64,000 bases of DNA from Microbacterium esteraromaticum (GCF_028747645.1 NZ_CP118100.1:1674001-1738000); one strand, 5' to 3'. Shown: positions 18,149 through 26,973, counted from the stretch's first letter. Notes: generated by a model from the sequence alone, not told the origin. A program made the numbers and translations.

Positions 18149-19453
18149 GTGGACGACCAGATCACCGGAAGCACCGCCGCAGAGATCGCCGACAGTGTGC
18201 GCGGCCTGCGCGAACGCGGCACGCTGCGCCCCGGCGACGCCCTCCCCCCGGTGCGCGAACTGGCCGTCCGCCTCGGAATCAATCGCAACACCGCCGTCGC
18301 CGCCTACCGTCAGCTCGCCGGGGCCGGACTCGTCATCTCCCGCGGCCGAGCCGGCACGCTGATCGCCGGTGCCGAGAGCGTCGCGCAAGAGGGCCTCGCC
18401 GATACCGTGCTGCACGACATCGCCTCGGGCAACCCCGACCCAGCGCTCATCCCCGACCCGACCCCCGCGCTCAGCCGCATCGTGGGGCGTCCCGTACTGT
18501 ACGGCGAACCGGTCATCGACGCGGCGCTCGAAGCGTGGACCCGTGAGTGGATGCACGCCGATCTGCACCGCGACGATCTCACCATCTGCGTCACCAGCGG
18601 AGCCGTCGACGCCGTGGAACGACTGCTCGCCCAGGCGCTGATGCGCGATGATGCCGTCGCGCTCGAAGACCCCTGCTTCCTGGCGAGCATCCATACGGTG
18701 CGCCTGGGCGGCTACCGCGCCGTGCCCGTGCCGGTCGATGACGAGGGCATGACCGTCGAGGGGTTGCGTGCGGCGCTCGACGCCGGCGTCCGCGCCATCA
18801 TCAGCACGCCCCGTGCGCAGAACCCGACCGGTGTCACCCTCACACCCGAGCGCGCCGCCGCGCTGCGCGAGGTTCTGGCCGATCACCCGTACGTGCTCAT
18901 CATCGAGGACGATCACTTCTCGCTGCTCTCCCCGCACGCGTACGCGACCCTCATCGGCCCTCAGCACCGCCGCTACGCGCTCGTTCGCTCGGTGTCGAAG
19001 TTCCTCGGTCCCGATATGTGCCTCGCCCTCGCCGCGACCGATCCCACGACGGCAGAACGACTCTCTTTGCGTCTGAGCCCCGGCACGACCTGGGTCAGCC
19101 ATCTGCTGCAGCGTCTGGCGCACGCTCAGCTGACCGATGCGTCGGCGAGGACGCAGATCTCGACGGCATCCGCGCACTACGCAGAGCGCAACGCCGCCTT
19201 CGCCGCCGCGCTCGAGACGCACGGCATCTCGACGAGTTCCGTCGACGGGCTGAGCCTGTGGGTGCGATTGACGGCCCCCGCACGCACGACCGCCGAGCGC
19301 CTGATGCGGCGGGGGTGGTTGGCGCGCACGGGCGACGAGTTCTGCATCGACGAATCCTCGCCCGCGTCGCACCACCTGCGATTGACGGTGCACGATCTGT
19401 CGGATGCCGACGCCGCGCGTCTGATCGATGATCTGGTCGCCGCGCAGCGCTGA
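18149..19453 (+). CDS. pdxR: MocR-type regulator of PLP synthesis (GntR HTH plus aminotransferase domain)
   Basis: A 434-residue fusion of an N-terminal GntR winged helix (LRPGDALPPVRELAVRLGIN, then RNTAVAAYRQLAGAGLV) to a fold-type I aminotransferase-like domain. The PLP lysine is Lys284 in RSVSKFLGPDMCLAL, and the substrate/cofactor motif is STPRAQNPTGVTLTP. In this family PLP bound to the C-terminal domain acts as the signal. It is divergent from pdxST and followed by pdxY, so a PdxR role is the best reading, by context. GTG 18149 has no ribosome binding site, and a -10-like CATAGA close before it suggests a leaderless transcript. Confidence 0.85.
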   Translation: MDDQITGSTAAEIADSVRGLRERGTLRPGDALPPVRELAVRLGINRNTAVAAYRQLAGAGLVISRGRAGTLIAGAESVAQEGLADTVLHDIASGNPDPALIPDPTPALSRIVGRPVLYGEPVIDAALEAWTREWMHADLHRDDLTICVTSGAVDAVERLLAQALMRDDAVALEDPCFLASIHTVRLGGYRAVPVPVDDEGMTVEGLRAALDAGVRAIISTPRAQNPTGVTLTPERAAALREVLADHPYVLIIEDDHFSLLSPHAYATLIGPQHRRYALVRSVSKFLGPDMCLALAATDPTTAERLSLRLSPGTTWVSHLLQRLAHAQLTDASARTQISTASAHYAERNAAFAAALETHGISTSSVDGLSLWVRLTAPARTTAERLMRRGWLARTGDEFCIDESSPASHHLRLTVHDLSDADAARLIDDLVAAQR

Positions 19454-19487
19454 GGACCCGTCGCACGGCAGTGACGGGCACGGGTCC
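19454..19487 (+). terminator. Possible hairpin between pdxR and pdxY
   Basis: GGACCCGT and ACGGGTCC pair as an 8-bp stem around an 18-base loop, starting directly after the regulator stop. There is no T tract, so this may be an attenuating hairpin or merely a fold within the pdxR-pdxY transcript. Confidence 0.3.
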
Positions 19488-19508
19488 GCCGGATGAGAGG
19501 ATGAAGGG

Positions 19509-20360
19509 ATGAAGATCCTCTCGATCCAGTCGGCCGTCGCTCACGGGCACGTCGGCAACTCCGCCGCCGTCTTCCCGTTGCAGCGCATCGGTGTCGATGT
19601 GCTGCCGGTTTACACGGTGAACTTCTCGAACCACACCGGGTACGGGGCGTGGCGCGGACCGATGATCGACCCGACCGACGTGCGCGAGGTCATCACCGGC
19701 ATCAGTGACCGCGGCGTGATGCCCGAGATCGACGCCGTGCTCAGCGGCTACCAGGGTGGCGAGGGCATTGCCGACGTCATCATCGACGCCGTCGCACAGG
19801 TGAAGGCGGCGAATCCGAACGCCGTGTACGCGTGCGACCCGGTGATGGGCAACGCCAAGTCGGGCTGCTTCGTCGCTCCCGCGATCCCCGACCTGCTGCG
19901 CGATCGCGTCGTGCCCGTGGCCGACATCATCACCCCGAACCAGTTCGAGCTCGGCTTCCTGACGGGAACCGAGCCCGACACCCTGGATTCCACCCTGGCC
20001 TCGGTTGACGCCGCGATGGCCATGGGACCGTCGACCGTGCTGGTCACCTCGGTCGAGCGCCCTGACCGCGACGAGGGAACGATCGAGATGCTCGCCGTCG
20101 ACGGCAAGGGCGCCTGGCTCGTCGCCACACCGCACCTCCCGATGAAGGCCAATGGCTCGGGAGACGTGACGGCGGCGCTGTTCACAGCACACTACGTCTC
20201 GACCGGCGATGCGAAGCTCGCGCTCGAGCGCACGGTGTCGAGCGTGTTCGACTTGCTGCAGGCGACCCTCGACTCCGGGGATCGCGAACTGCGCCTGATC
20301 GAATCGCAGGAACGCTACGCCAACCCGCGGATGCAATTCACCGCACGGCAGGTGCGCTGA
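19509..20360 (+). CDS. pdxY: Pyridoxal kinase PdxY
   Basis: Ribokinase-fold enzyme that phosphorylates pyridoxal in the salvage route to PLP. It is 283 residues. MKILSIQSAVAHGHVGNSAA is the family N-terminus, then NHTGYGAWRG. The catalytic region shows YACDPVMGNAKSGCFV, IITPNQFELGFLTG and KANGSGDVTAALFTAHYV, where the GSGD aspartate is the catalytic base. It is complete and 55 bases downstream of the MocR-type regulator on the same strand. Synthesis (pdxST), salvage (pdxY) and control (pdxR-like) therefore sit together. The ATG start at 19509 has GATGAAGGG before it. Confidence 0.94.
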   Translation: MKILSIQSAVAHGHVGNSAAVFPLQRIGVDVLPVYTVNFSNHTGYGAWRGPMIDPTDVREVITGISDRGVMPEIDAVLSGYQGGEGIADVIIDAVAQVKAANPNAVYACDPVMGNAKSGCFVAPAIPDLLRDRVVPVADIITPNQFELGFLTGTEPDTLDSTLASVDAAMAMGPSTVLVTSVERPDRDEGTIEMLAVDGKGAWLVATPHLPMKANGSGDVTAALFTAHYVSTGDAKLALERTVSSVFDLLQATLDSGDRELRLIESQERYANPRMQFTARQVR

Positions 20361-20368
20361 GCACCCGG

Positions 20369-20938
20369 CTACTCGGGAAACGCCTCTTGCAGCGCAGCGT
20401 CCCACGCGGCTTTGTCATCGGGGCACATGTACCCGGCGGCGAACACCGCGGTCTTCGCAATGCCCTGAAGACGCGCGCCGAGCTCGCTTTGCGTCGCGTC
20501 TGCGGGGACCAGTTGCTGCACCAATGGCGAACCGCTGAGCATGGCCATCATGAACTCGGCATCGATGCGGTGCTGGTTCAGGATGCCGCTCTCGCAGGTA
20601 TCCGACCCCAGCGCGAGCAGGATCCATTCCTCCCGCTCGGTCCAGGTGCCGCCCTGCGCTTCCGCGCGCTCACGCGCCTGCGCCACGAGTTGCTTCTGCG
20701 CTTCGGTGACAGCGACCAAAGGTGACCCATCGAGCGGTAGCTGCTGCTCTTCGAGGAAGGCGTCGCGCTCAGCGAGCGCATCGGCCATGGCTTTGTCGTC
20801 GTCGGGTGCGGGTGCCGAGCTGTTCGTGGGGGTTGTGCGCGGCGACTCCGTCGGCGCGCAGGCAGTCAGGACGAACGCGAGCGTGGCCACGACGGCGAGC
20901 GGCGCAGCCACGCTCAGGCGATGAGATGCGGTGGTCAT
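20369..20938 (-). CDS. Predicted lipoprotein of unknown function
   Basis: A 189-residue secreted lipoprotein. The signal peptide (hydrophobic residues 8-24) ends in the lipobox LTAC, with Cys27 as the lipidated residue. A short Pro/Ser/Thr linker follows. The mature part is acidic and helical with two further cysteines (DTCESGIL and AGYMCPDD), which could form a disulfide. No enzymatic motif is recognisable. GGGAGGG stands three bases before the ATG at 20938. It converges with pdxY, only 8 bases between stops, and is upstream of nothing obviously related. Confidence 0.78.
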   Translation of the reverse strand: MTTASHRLSVAAPLAVVATLAFVLTACAPTESPRTTPTNSSAPAPDDDKAMADALAERDAFLEEQQLPLDGSPLVAVTEAQKQLVAQARERAEAQGGTWTEREEWILLALGSDTCESGILNQHRIDAEFMMAMLSGSPLVQQLVPADATQSELGARLQGIAKTAVFAAGYMCPDDKAAWDAALQEAFPE

Positions 20939-20992
20939 ATTCCCTCCCGAGAATCTGTCACCCCAGTCTTTCAGCGCAGCGCCACCGACGAC

Positions 20993-21553
20993 TCAGTTAT
21001 CCACAGGCCAGGCGTGGGCCACGGCGTCGCGCACCTCGCCGAGCAGCTGTGGCAGCGCCTTGGTCTTGGCGATGATCGGGAAGAAGTTCGCGTCGGTCGA
21101 CCACCGCGGCACGATGTGCTGATGCAGGTGCTCGGCGACGCCGGCACCTGCCACGGCTCCCTGATTCATTCCGAGGTTGAAGCCATCGCACCGCGAGACG
21201 TCCCGCAGCACGCGCATCCCGATCTGCGTGAGAGCGCCGATCTCGGCGACCTCCTCGGGCGTGGCCTGATCGTAGGTGCCGATGTGACGGTAGGGGCACA
21301 CCAGAAGGTGGCCGGAGTTGTACGGGAACAGGTTCAGCAGCACGTACGCGGTCTTGCCACGCGCGACGATCAGTCGTTCGGCGTCATCGTGCTTGGGTGC
21401 CTCGCAGAACGGGCACTCCTCACGCAGCGGCTCCGGCCCCGCCTGGATGTACGCCATCCGGTGCGGAGTCCATAGCCGCTGGAACTCATCCGGAACACCG
21501 GCGAGGTGCCGGGCGTCCTCGGGCGTCGGCTGCTGATCCTGTTCCGTACTCAC
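20993..21553 (-). CDS. HIT domain protein (histidine triad hydrolase)
   Basis: A 186-residue histidine-triad protein, related to AP4A hydrolases/phosphorylases. The catalytic motif is [10 protein letters not shown]. Upstream, [20 protein letters not shown] is the nucleotide-binding beta-hairpin region, and ECPFCEAP near residue 40 carries a CxxC seen in actinobacterial members. GTG 21553 overlaps the thrS stop by four bases, so it is translationally coupled to thrS. In many Actinobacteria thrS-HIT is followed by the phosphatidylinositol mannoside genes; those are absent here. Confidence 0.9.
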   Translation of the reverse strand: MSTEQDQQPTPEDARHLAGVPDEFQRLWTPHRMAYIQAGPEPLREECPFCEAPKHDDAERLIVARGKTAYVLLNLFPYNSGHLLVCPYRHIGTYDQATPEEVAEIGALTQIGMRVLRDVSRCDGFNLGMNQGAVAGAGVAEHLHQHIVPRWSTDANFFPIIAKTKALPQLLGEVRDAVAHAWPVDN

Positions 21554-23562
21554 GCGAGGTCCTCGGCCGTCATCACCCGCGCGTGGTTCGCGACTGCGTT
21601 CCGGATCCGCTCCATCGCGACCTCGACCGGCACGCCGTTCTCCTGGGTGCCGTCACGGAAGCGGAACGAGACGGTTCCGGCGTCGCGGTCCTGCGCACCT
21701 GCGATGAGAATCAGCGGCACCTTGGCGGTGGTGTGGTTGCGGATCTTCTTCTGCATCCGGTCGTCGGAATGGTCGACATCGGCGCGGATGCCCGCGGCGC
21801 GCAACTGCCCGATGACTTCGTCGAGGTAAGGACCGAAGTCATCGGCCACCGGCACGCCGACCACCTGCGCGGGAGCCAACCACAGCGGGAAGTCGCCGGC
21901 GTAGTGCTCCAGCAGGATCGCGAAGAAGCGCTCCACCGAGCCGAGCAGGGCGCGGTGGATCATCACCGGGCGGTGCTTGGCCCCGTCGGGGCCGGTGTAC
22001 TCCAGTTCGAAGCGCTCGGGCTGGTTGAAGTCGAGCTGGATCGTCGACATCTGCCAGGTGCGTCCGATGGCGTCGCGCGCCTGCACTGAGATCTTCGGAC
22101 CGTAGAACGCCGCTCCACCCGGGTCGTCCACCAGCTCGAGACCGGACTCGACGGCGACCTCGCGCAGCGTGTCGATCGCGGTGGTCCACTGCTCGGGCTC
22201 ACCGAGGAACTTGGGGTTGCCCACCTCGTTGGTCGACAGCTCCAGGTAGAAATCGTTCAGCCCGTAATCGCGCAGCAGCTCGAGCACGAGGTTGAGGTTG
22301 GTCGCGAGTTCCTCGCGCACCTGGTCCTGGGTGACGTAGATGTGCGCGTCGTCCTGCGTCAGGCCGCGCACACGCGTCAGACCCGAGAGCGTGCCGCTCT
22401 TCTCGTACCGGTACACCGTGCCGAACTCGGCCAGGCGCAACGGCAATTCGCGGTAGCTGCGACCGCGCGCGCGGAAGATCAGGTTGTGGAACGGGCAGTT
22501 CATCGGCTTGAGGTAGTAATCCTGCCCCTGGCGCGTGACGTTGCCCTCGTCGTCGACGACCTCATCGAGGTGCATCGGGGGGAACATGCCGTCGGCGTAG
22601 GTCTGCAGGTGCCCCGACGTCTGGAACAGGTCCTTCTTGGTGATGTGCGGGGAGTTGACGACGTCGTACCCGTTGCGCAGCAGGTGGCGGCGCAGGTTCT
22701 CCTCGATCTCGTAGCGGATGATGCCACCCTTGGGGTGGAACACCGCCAGTCCCGAGCCGATCTCGTCCGGGAACGAGAACAGGTCCATCTCGACGCCGAG
22801 CCTGCGGTGGTCGCGACGCTCGGCCTCGGCCAGACGCTCCTGGTACGCGCGCAGTTCTTCCTTGGTGGGCCAGGCCGTGCCGTAGATCCGCTGCAGCTGG
22901 GGGTTCTTCTCGCTACCGCGCCAGTAGGCGGCCGCGACGCGGGTGAGGTCCCATCCGTTGCCGATCATGCGCGTGCCTGGCACGTGCGGGCCGCGGCAGA
23001 GATCCTTCCAAGCGACCTCGCCGTCCTTCGTGACGTTGTCGTAGATGGTCAGCTCGCCGCCGCCGATCTCCGCGGAAGCGCCTTCGGCAGCATCCGCGCC
23101 CGAGCCAGGCCCTCCGGCGAAATCGATCAGCTCGAGTTTGAAGGGCTCGTGTGCGAGTTCGGCGCGCGCTTCACTCTCGGTGACGACCCGGCGCGTGAAG
23201 CGCTGACCTTCGCGGATGATGCGCTGCATCTCTTTCGAGATCGCCTTCAGATCCTCGGGGGTGAAGGGCTCATCGACGCCGAAGTCGTAGTAGAAGCCGT
23301 CCGTGATCGGCGGGCCGATACCGAGGTTCGACTGCGGACGGATGCGCTGCACCGCCTGCGCGAGCACGTGCGCGGTCGAGTGGCGCAGGATGCTGAGGCC
23401 GACCGGGCTGTCGATCGTGACCGGCTCGACCACGTCGGTGTCGGTGACGGTGGCGGCGAGATCTTTCAGTTCGCCGTTGACGGTCATCGCGACGACGGAT
23501 CGATCGGTGAACAGGGCGAAGCCGTCGCGCTGTTCGGAGGTGGACTGGGCGTTGTCTGACAC
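21550..23562 (-). CDS. thrS: Threonine--tRNA ligase
   Basis: Class II synthetase that charges tRNA-Thr. It is 670 residues with the full architecture. The TGS-like N-domain is near residues 1-60. The editing domain has [15 protein letters not shown], the HxxxH zinc-type motif. The catalytic core shows [40 protein letters not shown] and [20 protein letters not shown], and an anticodon-binding domain closes the protein. The Cys and His zinc ligands of the core are present. GTG 23562 is preceded by TGGAGATACCCC. Upstream lie a Thr-rich 22-residue leader ORF and competing hairpins, so expression may be attenuated by charged tRNA-Thr levels. Confidence 0.96.
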   Translation of the reverse strand: MSDNAQSTSEQRDGFALFTDRSVVAMTVNGELKDLAATVTDTDVVEPVTIDSPVGLSILRHSTAHVLAQAVQRIRPQSNLGIGPPITDGFYYDFGVDEPFTPEDLKAISKEMQRIIREGQRFTRRVVTESEARAELAHEPFKLELIDFAGGPGSGADAAEGASAEIGGGELTIYDNVTKDGEVAWKDLCRGPHVPGTRMIGNGWDLTRVAAAYWRGSEKNPQLQRIYGTAWPTKEELRAYQERLAEAERRDHRRLGVEMDLFSFPDEIGSGLAVFHPKGGIIRYEIEENLRRHLLRNGYDVVNSPHITKKDLFQTSGHLQTYADGMFPPMHLDEVVDDEGNVTRQGQDYYLKPMNCPFHNLIFRARGRSYRELPLRLAEFGTVYRYEKSGTLSGLTRVRGLTQDDAHIYVTQDQVREELATNLNLVLELLRDYGLNDFYLELSTNEVGNPKFLGEPEQWTTAIDTLREVAVESGLELVDDPGGAAFYGPKISVQARDAIGRTWQMSTIQLDFNQPERFELEYTGPDGAKHRPVMIHRALLGSVERFFAILLEHYAGDFPLWLAPAQVVGVPVADDFGPYLDEVIGQLRAAGIRADVDHSDDRMQKKIRNHTTAKVPLILIAGAQDRDAGTVSFRFRDGTQENGVPVEVAMERIRNAVANHARVMTAEDLA

Positions 23563-23603
23563 GGGGTATCTCCAGATAGACGATGGAAGGAGTCGACTCA
23601 GCT

Positions 23604-23627
23604 GCGGGCGCTGTGCGCCCTGCCCGC
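23604..23627 (-). promoter_or_regulatory. Competing stems in the thrS leader RNA
   Basis: Directly after the leader-peptide stop, two stems exclude each other. GGGCGC pairs with GCGCCC around a 3-base loop (23606-23620). Alternatively GCGGGC (23622-23627 side) pairs with GCCCGC (23604-23609 side). Further on, CTCC could pair with the GGAG of the thrS ribosome binding site. This layout is what an attenuator or translational switch needs; it was not tested by folding software. Confidence 0.45.
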
Positions 23628-23696
23628 TCAGGCCCTCGTAGTTCGCACGACGACACCGGTGACAGAGGTCACGATGGTCAGCGCGGCGGATTCCAT
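23628..23696 (-). CDS. Thr-rich leader peptide upstream of thrS
   Basis: A 22-codon ORF (ATG 23696, TGA 23628-23630) ending 65 bases before thrS. Threonine occupies positions 7, 10, 13, 19 and 20, five of 22 residues, in the run [17 protein letters not shown] with valine at 9, 12 and 15-17. A minus-strand TAGACT lies seven bases before the ATG, so the transcript would begin at or next to the start codon. The ORF stops next to mutually exclusive hairpins. By analogy with thrL-type attenuators, ribosome stalling at Thr codons during Thr-tRNA shortage would favour thrS expression. No T-box features were seen. This is inference from layout; the peptide itself has no known homologue that I can name. 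Confidence 0.6.
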   Translation of the reverse strand: MESAALTIVTSVTGVVVRTTRA

Positions 23697-23703
23697 GCCC
23701 ACG

Positions 23704-23709
23704 AGTCTA
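23704..23709 (-). promoter_or_regulatory. -10 hexamer TAGACT of the thrS leader transcript
   Basis: TAGACT on the minus strand, seven bases before the leader ATG at 23696, matches TANNNT. A recognisable -35 is lacking. The placement predicts a leaderless transcript beginning with the leader peptide. Confidence 0.45.
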
Positions 23710-23745
23710 CGCGTTCGGCGACGCGCGCCGGAGTACCCCGCTCCC

Positions 23746-24120
23746 TCACTTCACGATCGGCAGGCCCGTGGCATCGGCGGCCTGCTGCAGCGAGCCGAGA
23801 TTGGTGAGCGTGGTGAATCCGGCCTGCTCCATCAGCGCGATGGCCTGACCGGCTCGGTTGCCCGAGCGGCAGTAGACGAGGTACTCCGCGTCGGGGTCCA
23901 GGTTCGGGATCGCGGCGGCGAGCTCACCGCTGTTGAAGTCGAGCAGGGTCGACCCTTCGAGGTGCCCGCCCGCGTACTCGTCGGGAGTGCGCACGTCGAG
24001 CACGACGGTGTCGGTGCTGATCTCGATCGGTTCGGCGGTGGTGCTCGGCGAACCGGCACAGGCGGTCAGCGTCAGGGCGAGGGCGATGGCGGATGCCGAG
24101 ACGGCGAGAAGACGGCGCAT
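23746..24120 (-). CDS. Rhodanese-like lipoprotein
   Basis: A 124-residue exported single-domain rhodanese. A signal peptide ends in the lipobox LTAC (Cys20), predicting a lipoprotein on the outer face of the membrane. The rhodanese fold shows LDVRTPDEYAGGHLEGSTLL and the active-site loop VYCRSGNRAGQAI, with catalytic Cys in CRSGNR. Rhodaneses transfer sulfane sulfur. It is the last gene of the operon that starts at 27209 with the CstB-like protein, consistent with extracytoplasmic handling of reactive sulfur. It lies 40 bases after the DUF4395 gene. The ATG start at 24120 is preceded by AAAAGGAC. Confidence 0.88.
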   Translation of the reverse strand: MRRLLAVSASAIALALTLTACAGSPSTTAEPIEISTDTVVLDVRTPDEYAGGHLEGSTLLDFNSGELAAAIPNLDPDAEYLVYCRSGNRAGQAIALMEQAGFTTLTNLGSLQQAADATGLPIVK

Positions 24121-24160
24121 GAGGTGTCCTTTTCGTAGGGGTCGTGGTGAGGCGGGGTGA

Positions 24161-24712
24161 TCAAGAAGTGGGGGTGGGTTGTTCGACGACGCAGCTGTCG
24201 CCGGGACAGTACTGCGGTGGCGTACGGCCGAATCGCGCCTGCAGGGCGCAGCCGACGCAGATGCCGAAGGCGGTCTCCAGGAACAGGAGCGTCAGGCAGA
24301 TGCTGCACAACGCCAGTGTGAGCCACAACGGCGCGGCGAACACCCCCATGCTGGCGCACGAAATGGCCGCAAGACCGAAGCCGAGCCACCATGCGAATGC
24401 CTTCTGCGGTGCGCCAACCCACTCCGGACGCTGCCCTCGGACAGCGAGACGACCGAGCGCGAGCGACGGTGACCACCGGTCTCCGGCTGTCACACGCAGC
24501 AGCATGTCGATCAGAAAGAGCATGCCGAACGGTTGCATGATCTCGACGCGACCGGTGAAGTACGCCGCCGCGAAGGAGACACCACCGAGCAGGAAGAGGA
24601 TGCCGGCGCCGGCGCGCACGGCACGCTCGTCGATGACGGCGGTTGCGTAGCCGGGGACGAAGCGGCCGATCCTCGGCGCGTCGGCGCGAATGCCGGAGGG
24701 GTCGGATGTCAC
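24161..24712 (-). CDS. DUF4395 family membrane protein
   Basis: A 183-residue membrane protein with about four helices. Features are RIGRFVPGYATAVIDERAV, GILFLLGGVSFAAAYFTGR, MLFLIDMLLRV, then a CxxC-type C-terminal part (TAFGICVGCALQARFGRTPP and YCPGDSC). The paired cysteines are typical of DUF4395 proteins, often found near thioredoxin- or sulfur-related genes. The GTG at 24712 gives TSDPSGIRADAPRIGRF; the frame is open upstream but runs antisense-like through the TauE gene and is not coding there. Its position between TauE and a rhodanese points to a role in sulfur or thiol transfer across the membrane. Biochemical function is unknown. Confidence 0.82.
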   Translation of the reverse strand: MTSDPSGIRADAPRIGRFVPGYATAVIDERAVRAGAGILFLLGGVSFAAAYFTGRVEIMQPFGMLFLIDMLLRVTAGDRWSPSLALGRLAVRGQRPEWVGAPQKAFAWWLGFGLAAISCASMGVFAAPLWLTLALCSICLTLLFLETAFGICVGCALQARFGRTPPQYCPGDSCVVEQPTPTS

Positions 24713-24741
24713 AGGGCTGTCCTGTCTGGTGGTGAGGGCGG

Positions 24742-25530
24742 TCAGGTGGTCAGGGTCGTCAGGAGTGGGGGCAGTTCTTGGGTCAGTACGAACGCGCCCA
24801 TCGCCAGCACGAAGATGCCGAACCCGCGGCGGAGTGCCCGCTCGGGGAGGCGTCCGGCGAGGGCGACGCCGACGAACGATCCGGCGATCGCCGTTGCGGT
24901 GAATCCGAGCACGATGGGCCACTGCACGGGAACCGAGAGCAGGTATCCACCGAGCCCCGCGAACGACTTCATGGCGATCACGAGCAGCGAGGTACCGACG
25001 GCGACGGCCATGGGCAGGCCGCCGAGCAGATTCAACGCGGGCACGACGAGGAATCCCCCGCCGGCGCCGACCAGACCCGTCGCGACGCCGACGAGAAGTC
25101 CGTCGATGAGGATGCGGATCGTCGCCCGGCCGTGTGTGGGTGCCGATGCCGCGTCGCCCGCGGACTTGCGTCCGCGGATCATGGCGATGGCGGTGACGAT
25201 CATCATGATCGCGAAGAGCACCATGAGCACCACACCAGGGATGAACCCGCCGATGAGCCCGCCGACGAAGGCGCCGGCCATACCGGCCACGCCGAAGAGT
25301 GCGCCGGTCTTCCAGCGCACTCGCCCGGCGCGCGCATGACTGATCATGCTCACCGCGCTGGTCGCACCGACGATGAACAGCGACGAGGCGATCGCCTCTC
25401 GCGGTTCCATCCCCAGTACGTAGGTGAGAATCGGAACGGTGAGGATCGACCCTCCGCCGCCGAGAAGCCCGAGCGAGACGCCCACCAGCGCGGCAAGCGC
25501 GAGAGCGATGATGATCAGATGGGGTTCCAC
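24742..25530 (-). CDS. TauE/SafE family sulfite/organosulfur anion exporter
   Basis: A 262-residue integral membrane protein with about eight helices and the two related TauE/SafE halves. The half-repeats show SLGLLGGGGSILTVPILTYV and ATGLVGAGGGFLVVPALNLL, the Gly-rich signatures of the family. Members move sulfite, sulfoacetate or thiosulfate; in CstR-type operons they are thought to export sulfite made by the persulfide dioxygenase. It follows the CstB-like gene by 24 bases. The operon context supports sulfur-oxyanion transport, direction by inference. Confidence 0.9.
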   Translation of the reverse strand: MEPHLIIIALALAALVGVSLGLLGGGGSILTVPILTYVLGMEPREAIASSLFIVGATSAVSMISHARAGRVRWKTGALFGVAGMAGAFVGGLIGGFIPGVVLMVLFAIMMIVTAIAMIRGRKSAGDAASAPTHGRATIRILIDGLLVGVATGLVGAGGGFLVVPALNLLGGLPMAVAVGTSLLVIAMKSFAGLGGYLLSVPVQWPIVLGFTATAIAGSFVGVALAGRLPERALRRGFGIFVLAMGAFVLTQELPPLLTTLTT

Positions 25531-25554
25531 TCGGGCTCCAGAACGGGCTTCGGA

Positions 25555-26973
25555 TCAGGCGGCGACGGGCAGGGCGCCCGACATCTGCACCCAGGCGTTG
25601 TAGCTGCCGTCGAGCTCGGCGATGTCGTAGCCCTTGCGGCGCAGTGCACTGGCGGCGACGCTGTTGCGCACGCCACTCTGGCAGTAGGTGACGATCGTGC
25701 CGGCGTCCGCAGCCGGCAGTTGGTCCAGGTTCCACAGCACACGGCCGCCCGAGAGCTGTGCGGCGCCCGGCAGGTGTCCGGCAGCGAACTCGGTCTTGTT
25801 GCGCACGTCGAGCAGCAGGACATGCTCGAATCCGTCGAGGTCCTCGGGTTGGACGAGCTTGGGTACGACCAGGTCGAGTCCGTCCAGAGAGGTGATGAAG
25901 CCCCGCACAGCGTCAATGCCGACGCGGATCAGGTGATCGCGCATCTGCTCGGCCTCATCGCGACTCGCGGCGAGCAGCACCAGCGGACGCTGCTCTGTCT
26001 CGGGGTCGTACACCCACGCGCCGTAGCTGGCGGCCTTCTGAACGCCCGGGATGTTGAGGGCGCCCTCGACCGTTCCCTCGTGCACCTGGCCGTTGTGGCG
26101 GGTGTCGACGAAGATGACACTGTCATCGGCGAGTTCTGCCCCCAGCCGCTCGCTGGTGTACTCGATGAGTTCGGGCTCGTCGCCGATCACTGCGGGGCCG
26201 ATCTTGTTCTGCTGCTTCATCCGAGCGAAGTACGCGTGAGCGTCGGGCTGGCCGTTGAGCAACTCATCGATGAAGCCCTGCTCATCATCGTTCTTCAGAT
26301 AGCGGGACCACCACGAGAAGTTGCGCTCGTAGCCGACCGTGGTCGATGCGATCGCGCCCAGCGCCTTGCCGCAGGCCGATCCGGAACCGTGGGCGGGAAG
26401 CACCTGCACGTAATCGGGCAGGGTGAGGAACCGGTCGCGCAGGCTGGCGAACAGATCCTTGGCCCCGGCGAAACGGGTGTCGACGAAGCCGGCGGCCTCA
26501 TCGAGCAGGTCGGGGCGTCCGAGATCACCGACGAACACGAAGTCTCCGGTGAGCATGAACCCGGGATCGCTCGACTGCGCGCCATCGGTGACGAGGAACG
26601 ACAGGTGCTCGGGGGTGTGTCCGGGGGTGTGAACCGCCTCGACGGTGATGTTGCCGAGTGCGATGCGGTGACCGTGCTTCATCCGCACGGCGCCGACGAA
26701 GGCATCCGAGTACGTCCAGTCGGGACCACCCTCGTCGGAGACGTACATCGTCGCGCCGGTGGCGGCGGCGAGCTCGCGGGTGCCCGAGAGGTAATCCGCG
26801 TGGATGTGGGTCTCGGTGACGGCGACGATCTTCATACCGTTCTTCGCGGCAAGATCCAGGTAGACGTCGAGGTCGCGGCGGGGGTCGACGACGATCGCCT
26901 CGCCCTTCGCCTGGCAGCCGATGACGTAGCTCGCCTGCGCGAGGTCCTCATCGTAGATGCGTTCCAGAAGCAT
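25555..26973 (-). CDS. CstB-like MBL-fold persulfide dioxygenase with two rhodanese domains
   Basis: A 472-residue protein with the MBL-rhodanese-rhodanese architecture of CstB. The N-terminal metallo-beta-lactamase domain (about 1-250) has the metal motif THIHADYLSG and HTPGHTPEHLSF, matching persulfide dioxygenases that bind one iron. The first rhodanese domain (about 265-365) has no Cys in its active-site loop (LLAASRDEAEQ) and looks inactive. The second (about 370-470) has VTYCQSGVRNSVAASA with a catalytic Cys. Such enzymes convert persulfides and sulfane sulfur to sulfite or thiosulfate. It is the second gene after a promoter with CsoR/CstR-type operators, upstream of a TauE-type exporter. 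It is complete. Confidence 0.92.
   Translation of the reverse strand: MLLERIYDEDLAQASYVIGCQAKGEAIVVDPRRDLDVYLDLAAKNGMKIVAVTETHIHADYLSGTRELAAATGATMYVSDEGGPDWTYSDAFVGAVRMKHGHRIALGNITVEAVHTPGHTPEHLSFLVTDGAQSSDPGFMLTGDFVFVGDLGRPDLLDEAAGFVDTRFAGAKDLFASLRDRFLTLPDYVQVLPAHGSGSACGKALGAIASTTVGYERNFSWWSRYLKNDDEQGFIDELLNGQPDAHAYFARMKQQNKIGPAVIGDEPELIEYTSERLGAELADDSVIFVDTRHNGQVHEGTVEGALNIPGVQKAASYGAWVYDPETEQRPLVLLAASRDEAEQMRDHLIRVGIDAVRGFITSLDGLDLVVPKLVQPEDLDGFEHVLLLDVRNKTEFAAGHLPGAAQLSGGRVLWNLDQLPAADAGTIVTYCQSGVRNSVAASALRRKGYDIAELDGSYNAWVQMSGALPVAA

Noticed and set aside
23563..23745. A T-box riboswitch ahead of thrS
   Set aside because: No T-box consensus (AGGGUGGNACCGCG), specifier loop or antiterminator was found; the short Thr-rich ORF is the better explanation.
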